DNA of 64,000 nucleotides from Labrenzia sp. THAF82 (GCF_009363435.1 NZ_CP045354.1:4430501-4494500); one strand, 5' to 3'; positions 52,059 through 60,839 are shown, counted from the first letter of the stretch. Numbers and translations: made by a program. The notes: a model not told the origin generated them from the sequence alone.

Positions 52059-52715
52059 TTAACTCAAAACGGCCAACGCAATAACGAGCACGATGACTGC
52101 TGCCGATCCCCATAAAATCGGATTGCCGAAAAGTGATTTCTGCTTTGCCCTATCTGAATTGACAGAGCCTGCAGAAGACGCAGTTTCAGAAGCACTGACA
52201 CCAGAAGCGGGAGCAGCCGTATGATCTTTCTCTTTTGAAGGAGCCGTTGCCGGTGAAGCACTCTCAGTCTTCGCTTGGCCGACAACCATTTCAGAGAATT
52301 TTGTAAAAAACTCGTCGGCCATTTTCCGGGCTGTGGATTCCACCAACCTGCTGCCCAATTGCGCAAGTTTGCCCCCGACATGAGCCTTGGCGACATATTC
52401 AAGCAAGGTGCCACCTTCCACTTCCGACAGCTTTACATCCGCGCCCCCTTTCGCAAATCCAGCGACGCCACCGATACCTTCTCCATTGATGGAATAACTT
52501 TCGGGCGGATTGATATTTTCGAGTGTCACGGCACCTTTGAATTTCGCCTTTACCGGCCCGATCTTCGTCGTGACCTCAGCGCTCATCTGTGTGTCGGAAG
52601 TCTTGTCGAGGCTTTGGCAGCCCGGAATGCAGGCCCTTAGAACATCTGGGTCGTTGAGGGCTCGCCATACGTCTTCACGCCCCGCCATGATTGTCTGGTT
52701 GCCAGAAATATCCAA
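52059..52715 (-). CDS. CoxG-family SRPBCC protein with C-terminal membrane anchor
   Basis: A 218-residue protein. Residues about 1-145 match the CO-dehydrogenase subunit G (CoxG) SRPBCC fold: GREDVWRALNDPDVLRACIP, KIGPVKAKFKGAVTLENI and GGKLAQLGSRLVESTARKMA. A Ser/Ala/Thr-rich linker (about 150-195) leads to a membrane helix (about 198-218), the layout of CoxG, which anchors CO dehydrogenase. No coxLMS genes are in the window, so its partner is uncertain. The start is TTG 52715, preceded by GGAGAG at 6 nt. Confidence 0.82.
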   Translation of the reverse strand: MDISGNQTIMAGREDVWRALNDPDVLRACIPGCQSLDKTSDTQMSAEVTTKIGPVKAKFKGAVTLENINPPESYSINGEGIGGVAGFAKGGADVKLSEVEGGTLLEYVAKAHVGGKLAQLGSRLVESTARKMADEFFTKFSEMVVGQAKTESASPATAPSKEKDHTAAPASGVSASETASSAGSVNSDRAKQKSLFGNPILWGSAAVIVLVIALAVLS

Positions 52716-52958
52716 AGAATCTCTCCACGAATTATATTTCGTACATTCATTCGCGCAAAAGATATCAGTTAATAAAAATAGTAAATTGTACTAAGGATCG
52801 AATGACTTAGACTTTATGGCACATCATAAATCCATGTAAAACAAACTGAATTCGATCAATACAATCTCCAACCGAGCCTGACATCTCAAGCTCGACATCG
52901 CGCGCACATTCATAAATCGTCGGGTTTCAGCTAGCCAGGTCGAAGCTTCCGAGCCAGT
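52716..52958. other. AT-rich intergenic region
   Basis: This stretch between the CoxG-type gene and the response-regulator gene is more AT-rich than its surroundings and holds no gene or clear palindrome that I can support. Because both neighbours run leftward, it should contain the CoxG promoter and the end of the response-regulator transcript. Confidence 0.4.
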
Positions 52959-53687
52959 TCAGCTATGATGACGCGCCGGCCTGAAACCCGGGCCTGCCGT
53001 TGTCGTTGAGACAAACGGATCTGCCGTACCCAAAGCCTCCAGTTTCTTGACCTCTATCACGGCCTGCGTCCGGCTTGAGACGCATAACTTGCGCAGGACT
53101 TCAGAGACATGCGCCTTGACGGTTGTTTCGCCAACTTGAAGTTCGTATGCGATCTGCTTGTTCAGCAAACCACTGCAAATCATCTGAAGAACGCGGATCT
53201 GTTGCGGTGTCAAACTGGACAGGCGCTCGATCATTTTCCGGGTCTGGTCGTCAAGCGGTTCATCATCGGTGTCGTTATAGTTTTCAGGCAGGTAAGTGGC
53301 ACCATTCATGACCTGCTGTATGGCTAGCGCCAATGTTTTTTTCTTTGAAGACTTTGGAATGAAACCGGCCGCCCCATAGGCCATTACCTGGGCAATGATC
53401 GGAGGATCTTCTGCGCCGGAGACCACAACAACCGGAAGCCTCGGATAATGGGTCCTGAGATGCAAAAGTCCATCCATGCCTTTCACGCCGGGAATGGACA
53501 GATCAAGCAGTGCAAGATCGAAGCCGGAATCGTCGTCGAGCAACTCACACGCATCGTCCAGCGAGGCCGCATCAAGCGTATCAGAGTTGGGATAAGCCAG
53601 CTCCACGGCACTATGCAAAGCTTCACGAAACAAGGGATGATCATCGATGATCAGGAACTTGTTGGCATTTTCGGCCTCGATTGACAT
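52959..53687 (-). CDS. NarL/LuxR-type response regulator
   Basis: A 242-residue two-domain regulator. The receiver domain has D15-D16 (FLIIDDHPLF), phosphoacceptor D62 in LLDLSIPGVKG and K112 in FIPKSSKKK; the HTH domain (about 153-218) has LTPQQIRVLQMICSGLLNKQ and VGETTVKAHVSEVL. It resembles the AgmR/ExaE/PedR1 group that controls PQQ alcohol dehydrogenases in Pseudomonas. It follows the dehydrogenase gene on the same strand. No histidine kinase is in the window. Confidence 0.88.
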   Translation of the reverse strand: MSIEAENANKFLIIDDHPLFREALHSAVELAYPNSDTLDAASLDDACELLDDDSGFDLALLDLSIPGVKGMDGLLHLRTHYPRLPVVVVSGAEDPPIIAQVMAYGAAGFIPKSSKKKTLALAIQQVMNGATYLPENYNDTDDEPLDDQTRKMIERLSSLTPQQIRVLQMICSGLLNKQIAYELQVGETTVKAHVSEVLRKLCVSSRTQAVIEVKKLEALGTADPFVSTTTAGPGFRPARHHS

Positions 53688-53761
53688 GATCCGCTGACTC
53701 CCGGTTTCGGACGATGGGTTCCGACAGGGTTCTTCGATTGCTACTTGCGCTTAAGAACGGG

Positions 53762-53792
53762 ACGCTTCCGGCGCGAATGCCGCCGGAAGCGT
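53762..53792 (-). terminator. Terminator after PQQ alcohol dehydrogenase
   Basis: Perfect 11-bp arms ACGCTTCCGGC (53762-53772) and GCCGGAAGCGT (53782-53792) with a 9-nt loop lie 15 bp past the dehydrogenase stop. The downstream T content is modest (GTTCTTAAG). Confidence 0.65.
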
Positions 53793-53806
53793 ATAAGCGT
53801 CTGACC

Positions 53807-55570
53807 TTAGTTGGAGGACGCCAGCTGCTTGGGAAGCTTGAACACCCAGATCGATCCACCCTGGTTCAAGTAGTTCACTTTCTTGGCGACTTCACCGCCC
53901 CAAAGCGGGACCGCACCACCCCAACCGGATGCAATGGCAATATACTGCTCACCATCCATGTCCCAGGTAATCGGCTGCCCAACGATGCCCGAACCGGTCT
54001 GGAAGGACCAGAGTTCTTCGCCCGTATCAGCATCAAACGCCTTGAACTGGCCTTCCGGCATGCCGGTAAACACGAGGCCGCCGGCTGTGGTCATAACACC
54101 ACCCCACAAGGGAGCGTTGTTCTTGTATTCCCACTTGATCTCACCAGTGTTCGGGTCAATCGCCTTCAAAGAACCGATATGGTCTTCGAAGATAGGCTTA
54201 ATGGTAAAGCCGGAACCAAGATAGGCAGCGCCCTTCTTGTAGGTAATCGGCTCATTCCAGATGTCCATGCCCCACTCGTTGGATGGAACGTAGAAAAGGC
54301 CGTTGTCCGGATTGTGTGCCATCGGCATCCAGTTTTTGCCACCCAGGAACGAAGGCACGGCAAAGACCACTTCACCCTTCTTACCGTCTGCTGCCTTGCT
54401 TGGATCGCCAGGACGGTTGTTTTCAACAAACTTGGGACGACCGTCTTCACCGATGCCATCTGCCCAGGTGATCTGTTTGACGAACGGCCAGGCGTTGACG
54501 AACGCACCGTCATCCCGATTGAGGATGTAGAAATATCCATTCCTGTCTGCAGTCGCATAACGCTTGTTGCCGCTGGCATCAACAAATGGAATGACCTCGT
54601 TCACGCCGTCAAAGTCCCAACCTTCGCGAGGCGTCGTCTGATAGTGCCACTTGATCTCACCGTTTTCCGGATTGATGCCGATCCGCGAGGCTGCGTAGAG
54701 ATTATCGCCTTCAGTCCCTGTCGGATTGCCCGCAGACCGCAGCCAACTGTTCCAGGGTGCTGGGTTGCCAGCGCCGAACACCAGCGTGTTTGTGTCCTGA
54801 TCATACGTGCCACCAAGCCACGTGGCACCACCGCCGGTCTTCCAAAGGTCGCCTGGCCAGGTCGCGTTCAGCGTTCCGGTCATGGTGCTCTCTTCGCCCT
54901 TGAAGGTTCCCATATGTCCTTCGATCACAGGCCGGGTCCAGACAAGCTCTCCGGTTTCCGCATCGCGGGCCTGAACTTCGCCAACGATACCAAACTCGCC
55001 GCCTGAGTTTCCAGTGACGACAAGACCATTCACGATAACCGGTGCGGCCGTATAGGAGTAACCTGCCTTATAGTCCGCGATTTTCTTGCGCCAGACGACG
55101 TCGCCGGTCTTCAGATCAAGGGCGACAATCCTGGCATCCAATGTTCCGAAATAGATTTTATCGCCATAGATTGCGGCGCCACGGTTGACCACGTCGCAGC
55201 ATGGCAGAATACCTTCCGGCAGACGGGCATCATATTGCCAGATCTCCTCGCCGGTCTTCACGTTGATCGCATAGAGGCGAGAATAGGAGCCGGTGATATA
55301 CATTACCCCGTCATAAATCAGAGGTTGTGTTTCCTGACCGCGTTGTTTTTCGCCTCCCAGCGAAAAGGCCCAAGCCGGTACAACGTTTTTGACGTTGTCC
55401 TTGTTGATGATTTTAAGTGGCGAAAACCGCTGCTGATCGCGGCCCATACCATTGGTCAAAACGCTGTCGGTCGTCACCGCGTCTTTGGCCAGATCTTCTT
55501 CCGTTACGTCTGCGTGCGCACCTGTGATCGCGAGCGCGCTGACCGCAGCCAATGCGAAAAACTTCTTCAT
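53807..55570 (-). CDS. exaF: PQQ-dependent alcohol dehydrogenase, lanthanide type (PedH/ExaF-like)
   Basis: A periplasmic quinoprotein oxidising methanol, ethanol or longer alcohols and aldehydes with PQQ and a metal. The 587-residue protein has a signal peptide ([20 protein letters not shown]), the eight-bladed tryptophan-docking propeller and the adjacent Cys pair C124-C125 ([10 protein letters not shown]). At residues 318-321 the motif WDFD carries the catalytic Asp319 plus Asp321, the extra acidic residue that marks lanthanide-dependent enzymes (XoxF, PedH/ExaF) as opposed to the calcium type. The rest is closer to PedH/ExaF than to XoxF. ATG 55570 follows GGGAGGA. No cytochrome c or PQQ-synthesis gene is in view. 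Confidence 0.9.
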   Translation of the reverse strand: MKKFFALAAVSALAITGAHADVTEEDLAKDAVTTDSVLTNGMGRDQQRFSPLKIINKDNVKNVVPAWAFSLGGEKQRGQETQPLIYDGVMYITGSYSRLYAINVKTGEEIWQYDARLPEGILPCCDVVNRGAAIYGDKIYFGTLDARIVALDLKTGDVVWRKKIADYKAGYSYTAAPVIVNGLVVTGNSGGEFGIVGEVQARDAETGELVWTRPVIEGHMGTFKGEESTMTGTLNATWPGDLWKTGGGATWLGGTYDQDTNTLVFGAGNPAPWNSWLRSAGNPTGTEGDNLYAASRIGINPENGEIKWHYQTTPREGWDFDGVNEVIPFVDASGNKRYATADRNGYFYILNRDDGAFVNAWPFVKQITWADGIGEDGRPKFVENNRPGDPSKAADGKKGEVVFAVPSFLGGKNWMPMAHNPDNGLFYVPSNEWGMDIWNEPITYKKGAAYLGSGFTIKPIFEDHIGSLKAIDPNTGEIKWEYKNNAPLWGGVMTTAGGLVFTGMPEGQFKAFDADTGEELWSFQTGSGIVGQPITWDMDGEQYIAIASGWGGAVPLWGGEVAKKVNYLNQGGSIWVFKLPKQLASSN

Positions 55571-55914
55571 CCTGTCTCCTCCCAGGTTCAGTTCGGACAG
55601 AGCGACCAATCCAACGTATGGATGAACACCTGAAGTCGCCGCCTCCCTGAATTTAAGTCTAGTGGAAACAATCCTCGGCGAGAATTGCACCATAGTGCAC
55701 CTCAAAAATGGCGTGTTTCTGCAATTTATGAAAAGTGCGGCGCAACAAAATCGAAGTTTGACCGCGTCGAACTTACGCGACGTTTTTTCAACGGCTCTGA
55801 GACAACCCCTTGCGCCGGGGAAGCACAGTTGAGGAAGCCCTGCCCGACCGAAAGTCCAATTCATTGCCGGTCCATGACTGCTAAGCTGGATCAAAACGAT
55901 TTCGGGAGGAAATC
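55571..55914. promoter_or_regulatory. Divergent control region, exaF / ABC importer
   Basis: No gene is supported in this 344-bp stretch. It must hold the promoters of the dehydrogenase and of the divergent importer. At 55686-55699 lies a perfect dyad, TGCACCATAGTGCA (5-bp arms, 4-bp spacer), about 120 bp before the dehydrogenase start, a fair candidate for the NarL-type regulator. The rest shows no other clear repeat. Confidence 0.45.
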
Positions 55915-56892
55915 ATGCATCGGCTTATCAAATTGCTTGCTGTCGGTTTCTGCAGCCTTGCACTTGCACCAGCAGCAAGCGCGCAGGAGACACCCGTTCT
56001 CAAAGCAGCTGTCCTGAAAGTTGGGACGGTTAACTGGGAACTTGAAACCATCAAACAAAACAGCTTGGACACCCAAAACGGATTTCAACTGGAAGTTATG
56101 GGAATGGCCGGCAATCCGGCAACACGAATTGCGTTTCAGGGCGGTGAAGCTGATATCGTTGTCGCCGACTGGCTTTGGGTTGCCCGCCAGCGGGCTGACG
56201 GACACGACTACGTTTTCGTGCCCTATTCCAAATCCGTTGGTGGCCTCATGGTCCCGAAAGACAGTCAGGCCAAATCCTTGAAGGATTTGGTCGGTCGAAA
56301 AATCGGAATTGCCGGTGGGCCGGTCGACAAGAGCTGGCTTATTCTGAGAGCCTATGCGGAGCAGGAGTACGGTCTTGATCTTGCAGCAGAAACAGAACAG
56401 GTGTTCGGTGCTCCACCACTGATCTTCAAGAGTGCACTGTCTGGTGAAACAGCCGGTGCCATCAATTTCTGGCATTTCGCAGCCAAGATGAAAGCCAAAG
56501 GCATGCGAGAATTGATCTCCGTATCCGAGGCAGCCAAGGCGCTTGGACTCAATCCCGATACTCCGCTCCTTGGATATGTCTTTCACGGCAAAATGCTCAA
56601 GGAACAACCGGATCTCGTGCGCGGCTTCATGGCAGCATCCCGAGGAGCAAAGGACGTTTTGGCAAACGACCCAACTGCTTTTGACAAGATAAGGCCCATG
56701 ATGCGCGCCAAAAGCGATGCGGATTTTGAGGCGTTGAAAGCCGGATTCATCGCCGGAATTCCCGCCCCAGGTCCGGTGAATGAAGAGCAGGCCGAGCAGA
56801 TGCTCGAAGTCATGGGACGACTGGGCGGAGAAAAACTCGTCGGGTCGGCAACCAGTTTGCCGGAGGGTGTGTTTGTCGTCCCGGAAGGTTGA
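55915..56892 (+). CDS. NitT/TauT-type ABC importer binding protein
   Basis: A 325-residue periplasmic receptor. Signal peptide (LLAVGFCSLALAPAASAQET), then LKVGTVNWELETIKQNSLD and ITFQ-like sequence RIAFQGGEADIVVADWLWVA, the opening of NMT1/SsuA-like receptors (nitrate, sulfonate, pyrimidine groups). GGGAGG lies 6 nt before ATG 55915. It is divergent from exaF. Three genes (receptor, permease, ATPase) form a complete importer. The ligand is unknown; metal-chelate, PQQ precursor or alcohol-derived ligands would fit the neighbourhood, as an inference. Confidence 0.88.
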   Translation: MHRLIKLLAVGFCSLALAPAASAQETPVLKAAVLKVGTVNWELETIKQNSLDTQNGFQLEVMGMAGNPATRIAFQGGEADIVVADWLWVARQRADGHDYVFVPYSKSVGGLMVPKDSQAKSLKDLVGRKIGIAGGPVDKSWLILRAYAEQEYGLDLAAETEQVFGAPPLIFKSALSGETAGAINFWHFAAKMKAKGMRELISVSEAAKALGLNPDTPLLGYVFHGKMLKEQPDLVRGFMAASRGAKDVLANDPTAFDKIRPMMRAKSDADFEALKAGFIAGIPAPGPVNEEQAEQMLEVMGRLGGEKLVGSATSLPEGVFVVPEG

Positions 56893-57649
56893 TACCGAGG
56901 TATCAGGATCAATCAGCATCCGATTGATTTCGTTGGGTCTGCTTTTGGTTGGGTGGACGGCCTTCGCAGCTGCCATAGCAGACCCGGCTATCCTCCCCTC
57001 ACCTTTTGAAGTCGGAAGGCTGACCTTCAGCGAACTGACCAATGGTCCTTTGCTTTATCACCTGGGCATAACGCTCGCCCGGGTTCTGGCCGCATTCGTT
57101 CTGGCCATGACCATCGGAACTGTGTTTGGCCTTATTATGGGAAGAAGAAAAGCAGTCGATACGTGGCTTGATCCGTGGTTACTGTTTTTCTTGAACCTGC
57201 CTGCTCTTGTTACAATCGTGCTGTGTTACCTCTGGATTGGGCTGACCGAAGTCGCGGCCATCGCCGCGGTCGCCATCAACAAGATCCCGATGGTCACGGT
57301 GCTCATTCGCGAAGGCGCAAGAACGTTCGATCCTGCCCTTGATGACATGTCCAAGATTTTCCGCGTTTCTCGCCTGACGCGGTTCAGACATATTACTGTC
57401 CCCCAATTGGCGCCATTTTTTGCCGCCAGCGCTCGCACGGGAACAGCCTTGATCTGGAAGATTGTTCTCGTGGTCGAGTTCCTTGGCAGATCGAACGGTG
57501 TCGGCTTCCAGATCCATCTCTATTTCCAGCTCTTCGATGTGGCCATGGTGCTTACCTATGCTCTTGCATTCATCATTGTCATGCTCCTGATAGAGTTTGC
57601 CGTTCTTCAGCCTTGGGAACGCAGGGCAAGCCGTTGGCGGCGCGCATGA
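56873..57649 (+). CDS. NitT/TauT-type ABC importer permease
   Basis: A 258-residue permease of the SsuC/TauC type: six hydrophobic segments, LPSPFEVGRLTFSELTNGPL near the N-terminus and the EAA loop region MSKIFRVSRLTRFRHITVPQ. The start is TTG 56873, 6 nt after GGAGG, overlapping the receptor gene by 20 nt; no ATG fits, and an upstream frame to 56780 would overlap too far. Confidence 0.85.
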   Translation: MSSRKVDTEVSGSISIRLISLGLLLVGWTAFAAAIADPAILPSPFEVGRLTFSELTNGPLLYHLGITLARVLAAFVLAMTIGTVFGLIMGRRKAVDTWLDPWLLFFLNLPALVTIVLCYLWIGLTEVAAIAAVAINKIPMVTVLIREGARTFDPALDDMSKIFRVSRLTRFRHITVPQLAPFFAASARTGTALIWKIVLVVEFLGRSNGVGFQIHLYFQLFDVAMVLTYALAFIIVMLLIEFAVLQPWERRASRWRRA

Positions 57650-58245
57650 TCAAGATTGACATTCAAAGCAAGGCTTATGGAAGCCTGCCGGTATTGGGAA
57701 AGGTCGGCTTCGACATTGAAGCAGGCGATTGCGTGGCTGTGCTTGGCCCCTCGGGTATAGGCAAAACGACCCTGCTTCGGATCGCATCAGGTCTTGATAC
57801 GGTTTTTGAAGGGCAAGTCAGCAGACCGGAGCGCCTTTCGATGGTGTTTCAGGAGCCGACGCTGCTACCTTGGCGCACCGCAGGCGAAAATCTGAAGTTG
57901 ATAGTCGGCCTTGACGACGAAGAGGTCGATCAGGCCTTGAAAAGGGTCGGATTGGACGGAAAAGCAGATCATCTCCCCGACCAGCTTTCGCTTGGCCAAA
58001 GACGTCGGCTGGCACTTGCGCGCGCCTTTGCTGCCAAACCGGACTTTCTGGTCATGGACGAACCCTATGCATCGCTCGACAAGGCGCTTTCTGGCGAGAT
58101 GATCGAATTGACACGAGACTTGTTGAGGGAAACACAGGTCGCAACACTTCTGGTAACACATTCCGAAATCGAAGCAGAGGCACTGGCAACTCGTGTGCTG
58201 CATCTGCAAGGTCATCCCGCCGTCTTGTCCAACGCGCCGGCTTAG
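57646..58245 (+). CDS. NitT/TauT-type ABC importer ATPase
   Basis: A 199-residue ATPase, shorter than the usual 250 or so. Walker A GPSGIGKTT is at 34-42, Q-loop VFQEPTLLPWRT, signature LSLGQRRRLALARAF (Ser-Leu in place of SGG), Walker B FLVMDEP and H-loop VTHSEIEAEAL. The ATG overlaps the permease stop (ATGA). The short C-terminus lacks the usual extra domain, but all nucleotide motifs are intact. Confidence 0.88.
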   Translation: MIKIDIQSKAYGSLPVLGKVGFDIEAGDCVAVLGPSGIGKTTLLRIASGLDTVFEGQVSRPERLSMVFQEPTLLPWRTAGENLKLIVGLDDEEVDQALKRVGLDGKADHLPDQLSLGQRRRLALARAFAAKPDFLVMDEPYASLDKALSGEMIELTRDLLRETQVATLLVTHSEIEAEALATRVLHLQGHPAVLSNAPA

Positions 58246-58319
58246 AAGAGAGCTCGTGTGAAGGTTGCTGACGGTGATTTGAATTGGTCGCTTTGATGGT
58301 GCGCCATAGGCTACGTTCA

Positions 58320-59216
58320 ATGACAAGATTTCGATGGCGATCACCACGCGTGAAACTACTATCCATCCTGGGTGCACTGGTTCTGATCGGAAATTCCGGC
58401 GTCACCTCGCCGGCGAATGCGCATCCTTGCGGGCTCGATGCAGCCTGCAGTTTGGACAAGAGGGTTTATCGAGCCAAAGCCCCGGAAAACTGGGATGGCG
58501 TAACGCCTCTGCCGGTCCTGATCCACTTTCACGGCTGGAAGCGCGACTCCAAACACCCTTTGAAGAACCCGAAGGTGCTGAAAGCGATCAACGGGAACAG
58601 TGCACTTCTGGTTGCACCGGAGGGCTTGCGCCGGACATGGGATTTCTGGGAACGCAACAACCGGGATGTGCCCTTCGTCCGCGCCGTGATTGAGGATGTC
58701 GCAAAGAGGTTCCCAATTGACCGCAGCCGAATTTATGCGACCGGTTTTTCCTACGGTTCAGCAATGGCATGGCGCGTGGCATGTGATGCCGGAGATCTGG
58801 TTGCCGGTATCTTGCCGGCTGCCGGAACACTCTACCGGCAAGACGGAATAGACTGCCCGACCGGCCCAATGAACGTCATGCATGTTCATGGGTTCAAGGA
58901 CAATGTCATGGACCTTCCTCTCGGTCCGGACGGCAACCCGAACGTGGCTGTCGAGCTTTGGCGGCGGACCAACATGTGCGCGCAGGAACCTGACCATACC
59001 GAAACGCTCAACGGGCACACCTGCCTGACATGGTCAACATGCCAAAGCGGCAAAGAGGTCATGTTGTGCCTTCACGAGCGTGGCCACATCGTCCCAAAAG
59101 GCTGGATATCGAATGCGTTGAAACGGGCTCTGGAAAGATATCAACTGGGCGAAGGTGCCTTTAGCCATGCGGATGAGCCATCCGCCGCAACTGATTCAAC
59201 CAGCCAGTCGAATTGA
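58320..59216 (+). CDS. Secreted alpha/beta-hydrolase (LpqC/PHB depolymerase-like esterase)
   Basis: A 298-residue exported esterase. An N-terminal hydrophobic signal (LLSILGALVLIGNSGVTSPA) precedes a mature chain with VLIHFHGWKRDSKHP (oxyanion strand), the nucleophile elbow ATGFSYGSAMAWR (Ser in GFSYGS) and HVHGFKDNVMDLPLG. Several Cys in the mature part (HPCGLDAACSL and later) suggest disulfides. The fold is that of feruloyl or poly(3-hydroxybutyrate)-depolymerase-like enzymes (DUF1100/LpqC group). ATG 58320 and GTG 58350 are both possible starts. It lies between the ABC importer and the transglycosylase-like gene. Confidence 0.8.
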   Translation: MTRFRWRSPRVKLLSILGALVLIGNSGVTSPANAHPCGLDAACSLDKRVYRAKAPENWDGVTPLPVLIHFHGWKRDSKHPLKNPKVLKAINGNSALLVAPEGLRRTWDFWERNNRDVPFVRAVIEDVAKRFPIDRSRIYATGFSYGSAMAWRVACDAGDLVAGILPAAGTLYRQDGIDCPTGPMNVMHVHGFKDNVMDLPLGPDGNPNVAVELWRRTNMCAQEPDHTETLNGHTCLTWSTCQSGKEVMLCLHERGHIVPKGWISNALKRALERYQLGEGAFSHADEPSAATDSTSQSN

Positions 59217-59399
59217 CCGAGTTGATTACGACGCACTTGGATGTGTCTGCATAAGCGTAGGGCCAATGACTAATCGATACGGGCGAGCACTCGGTTTCGC
59301 TCTAGGTGGACCGCCTGTTCCAGGTTCTTTCTGTGAATTTGCGTTGGGGAGAAATAGCAATTTTCGACGCCCATCTCGCCGCAAAATGGCCGGAGACGC

Positions 59400-59513
59400 A
59401 TGACGGCCTCAAACCCGATTTCCCACGTAAATCAGCTGTTGCAACTTTTTGATGCCGCAATTCAGGACCATCAACTTTGCCAGGGAGGCTGCAACCGGGG
59501 ATACAATCAATGA
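59400..59513 (+). CDS. Small coupled ORF before transglycosylase-like gene
   Basis: A 37-codon frame, ATG 59400 with GGAG 4 nt upstream, encodes MTASNPISHVNQLLQ and ends with QLCQGGCNRGYNQ; its TGA overlaps the next ATG as ATGA, the signature of translational coupling. It contains a CxxxC pair. No family is recognisable and it may be a leader peptide or a spurious frame; the ribosome-binding site and the exact overlap are the only support. The 180 bp before it (59217-59399) show no gene. Confidence 0.4.
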   Translation: MTASNPISHVNQLLQLFDAAIQDHQLCQGGCNRGYNQ

Positions 59514-60166
59514 AAAAGTTCGCCAAGGTCGGTGCGGGTTCGATCGCACTCTTGCTGGTTGGATGCATTGGCTATGGCGCGTTTGGCTATTTTGACGCGA
59601 TTTCCGATGCAGACGATTTGAGAACGCGGGCCGATACCCTCATTGCTTCCGACTTCGGGGGAGCTTCTTTGGGAGCGAAGCGCTACCAACAGCTTCTGGC
59701 GGTACAAGACCCACGGTTCGAGCAACATGGCGGCGTGGACATGACGACACCGGGCGCTGGCATAACAACCATTTCGCAATCGCTGTCAAAGCGTGTCGGA
59801 TTTGAAAAATTCACCCCGGGTATCGGGAAAATCAGGCAAACCGGTTACGCGCTTGGTTTGGAGAGCGAACTGAGCAAAGAGCAAATAATGGCACTTTGGC
59901 TGGACACTCTGGAAATGGGACGTGGACCGGAGGGTTGGGTGACGGGCTTTCATCGCATGAGTGAGGCAGTATTTGGCGCACCACCTCGCGCGATCAAAGA
60001 CGAGCAATATCTGTCTCTTCTCGCGGTAATGATTGCCCCTGCGCGGTACCGGATCGGAACCAAGGATGACGCTTTAGCTGACCGAACTGGCAGAATCGGC
60101 AGACTTGTTTCGGGCAAATGTGCCCCCATCGACAATTCCGATGTCTGGTTGGAAGGCTGCATGTAG
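59510..60166 (+). CDS. GT51 transglycosylase-like protein, catalytic residues replaced
   Basis: A 218-residue membrane-anchored protein with an N-terminal hydrophobic helix (IALLLVGCIGYGAFGYF) and a domain that aligns with peptidoglycan glycosyltransferase family 51. Motif 1, usually EDxxFxxHxGxD, reads VQDPRFEQHGGVD (Q66 for the catalytic Glu); motif 2, usually GGSTITQQL, reads GAGITTISQSLSKRV; motif 3, usually KxxExxxAxxLE, reads KIRQTGYALGLE (Q110 for the second essential Glu). Both glutamates are Gln here, so an active enzyme is unlikely. It may keep lipid II- or glycan-binding. ATG 59510 overlaps the small frame upstream. Confidence 0.75.
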   Translation: MKKFAKVGAGSIALLLVGCIGYGAFGYFDAISDADDLRTRADTLIASDFGGASLGAKRYQQLLAVQDPRFEQHGGVDMTTPGAGITTISQSLSKRVGFEKFTPGIGKIRQTGYALGLESELSKEQIMALWLDTLEMGRGPEGWVTGFHRMSEAVFGAPPRAIKDEQYLSLLAVMIAPARYRIGTKDDALADRTGRIGRLVSGKCAPIDNSDVWLEGCM

Positions 60167-60290
60167 CTGCACAAAGTTGGCGCAGAAACATGAAATGGAT
60201 CCGCAGAACTGTGACATGCAGTCTATTGTTCAGCTGCAGGACAACTGGCCAACGCAGTCGTCCAAACGCTCCCGCAAACGAACAATCGCC

Positions 60291-60839
60291 CTAGTAAATA
60301 CGTTGAAATTTCCATTCGTCAGCATCTGGTGTAACGAGTTTCCAGTCGTACCCACCCTGCTGAAGTTCTTCCGCGGTTTCGAAGCCCTGCTCAGCTGATC
60401 GGTCAATGAAACTCTTGCCAAGGTCAATGTCCTGCTCGACGCCATAACCGCGCAGAAGATCCAGGCCGTAGTTGAACTGTCCGATTGGGTCGCCAGCCTC
60501 GGCGGCTCTTCGGTCCCATTCGGCAGCAGTTTCCGGGTTCTCAGCCTTTCCAAGACCGTTCTGCTCCATATAGGCCATCCAGGTCATGGTTCCTGTCCAG
60601 CCTTGTTCAGCGCAGGTCCGAAACAGTTTGCGCGCCGCGTCGTGGTCGCCTTTCTTTGTCAGCATGTAGCCCTGTGCGCACACGACCATATCAACGTCGC
60701 CCTCCAGAGCACGGCTAAGCGATTTGCTGAGGCTCATTTCGTCCGGATTGAGTGTTCCGCCACTGTCGACCTGTTCGGCCAGCGCGCTCTGCCCCAAAAT
60801 TCCGGTCGCGAGCAATATTGTGACAAGTCCGTATTTCAT
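60291..60839 (-). CDS. Secreted SEL1-repeat protein, copy B
   Basis: A 182-residue exported protein: signal KYGLVTILLATGILGQSALA, then the same plan as copy A at 51.4 kb, with conserved AAEWDRRAAEAGDP, FNYGLDLLRGYGV and VTPDAD blocks and the matching two Cys (VVCAQG, FRTCAEQG). It lies 39 bp downstream of the PedC-like gene on the same strand, so it probably belongs to the PedB/PedC operon. The two paralogues flank the region; the identities are judged by eye. Confidence 0.8.
   Translation of the reverse strand: MKYGLVTILLATGILGQSALAEQVDSGGTLNPDEMSLSKSLSRALEGDVDMVVCAQGYMLTKKGDHDAARKLFRTCAEQGWTGTMTWMAYMEQNGLGKAENPETAAEWDRRAAEAGDPIGQFNYGLDLLRGYGVEQDIDLGKSFIDRSAEQGFETAEELQQGGYDWKLVTPDADEWKFQRIY

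Noticed and set aside
53714..55006. Rightward frame of 430 codons opposite the alcohol dehydrogenase
   Set aside because: Antisense of the PQQ enzyme; the complement of Gly/Trp-rich blades gives a long open frame without a domain.
53807..55570. Calcium-dependent methanol dehydrogenase MxaF
   Set aside because: The second Asp two residues after the catalytic Asp, and the overall likeness to PedH/ExaF, argue against the calcium type.
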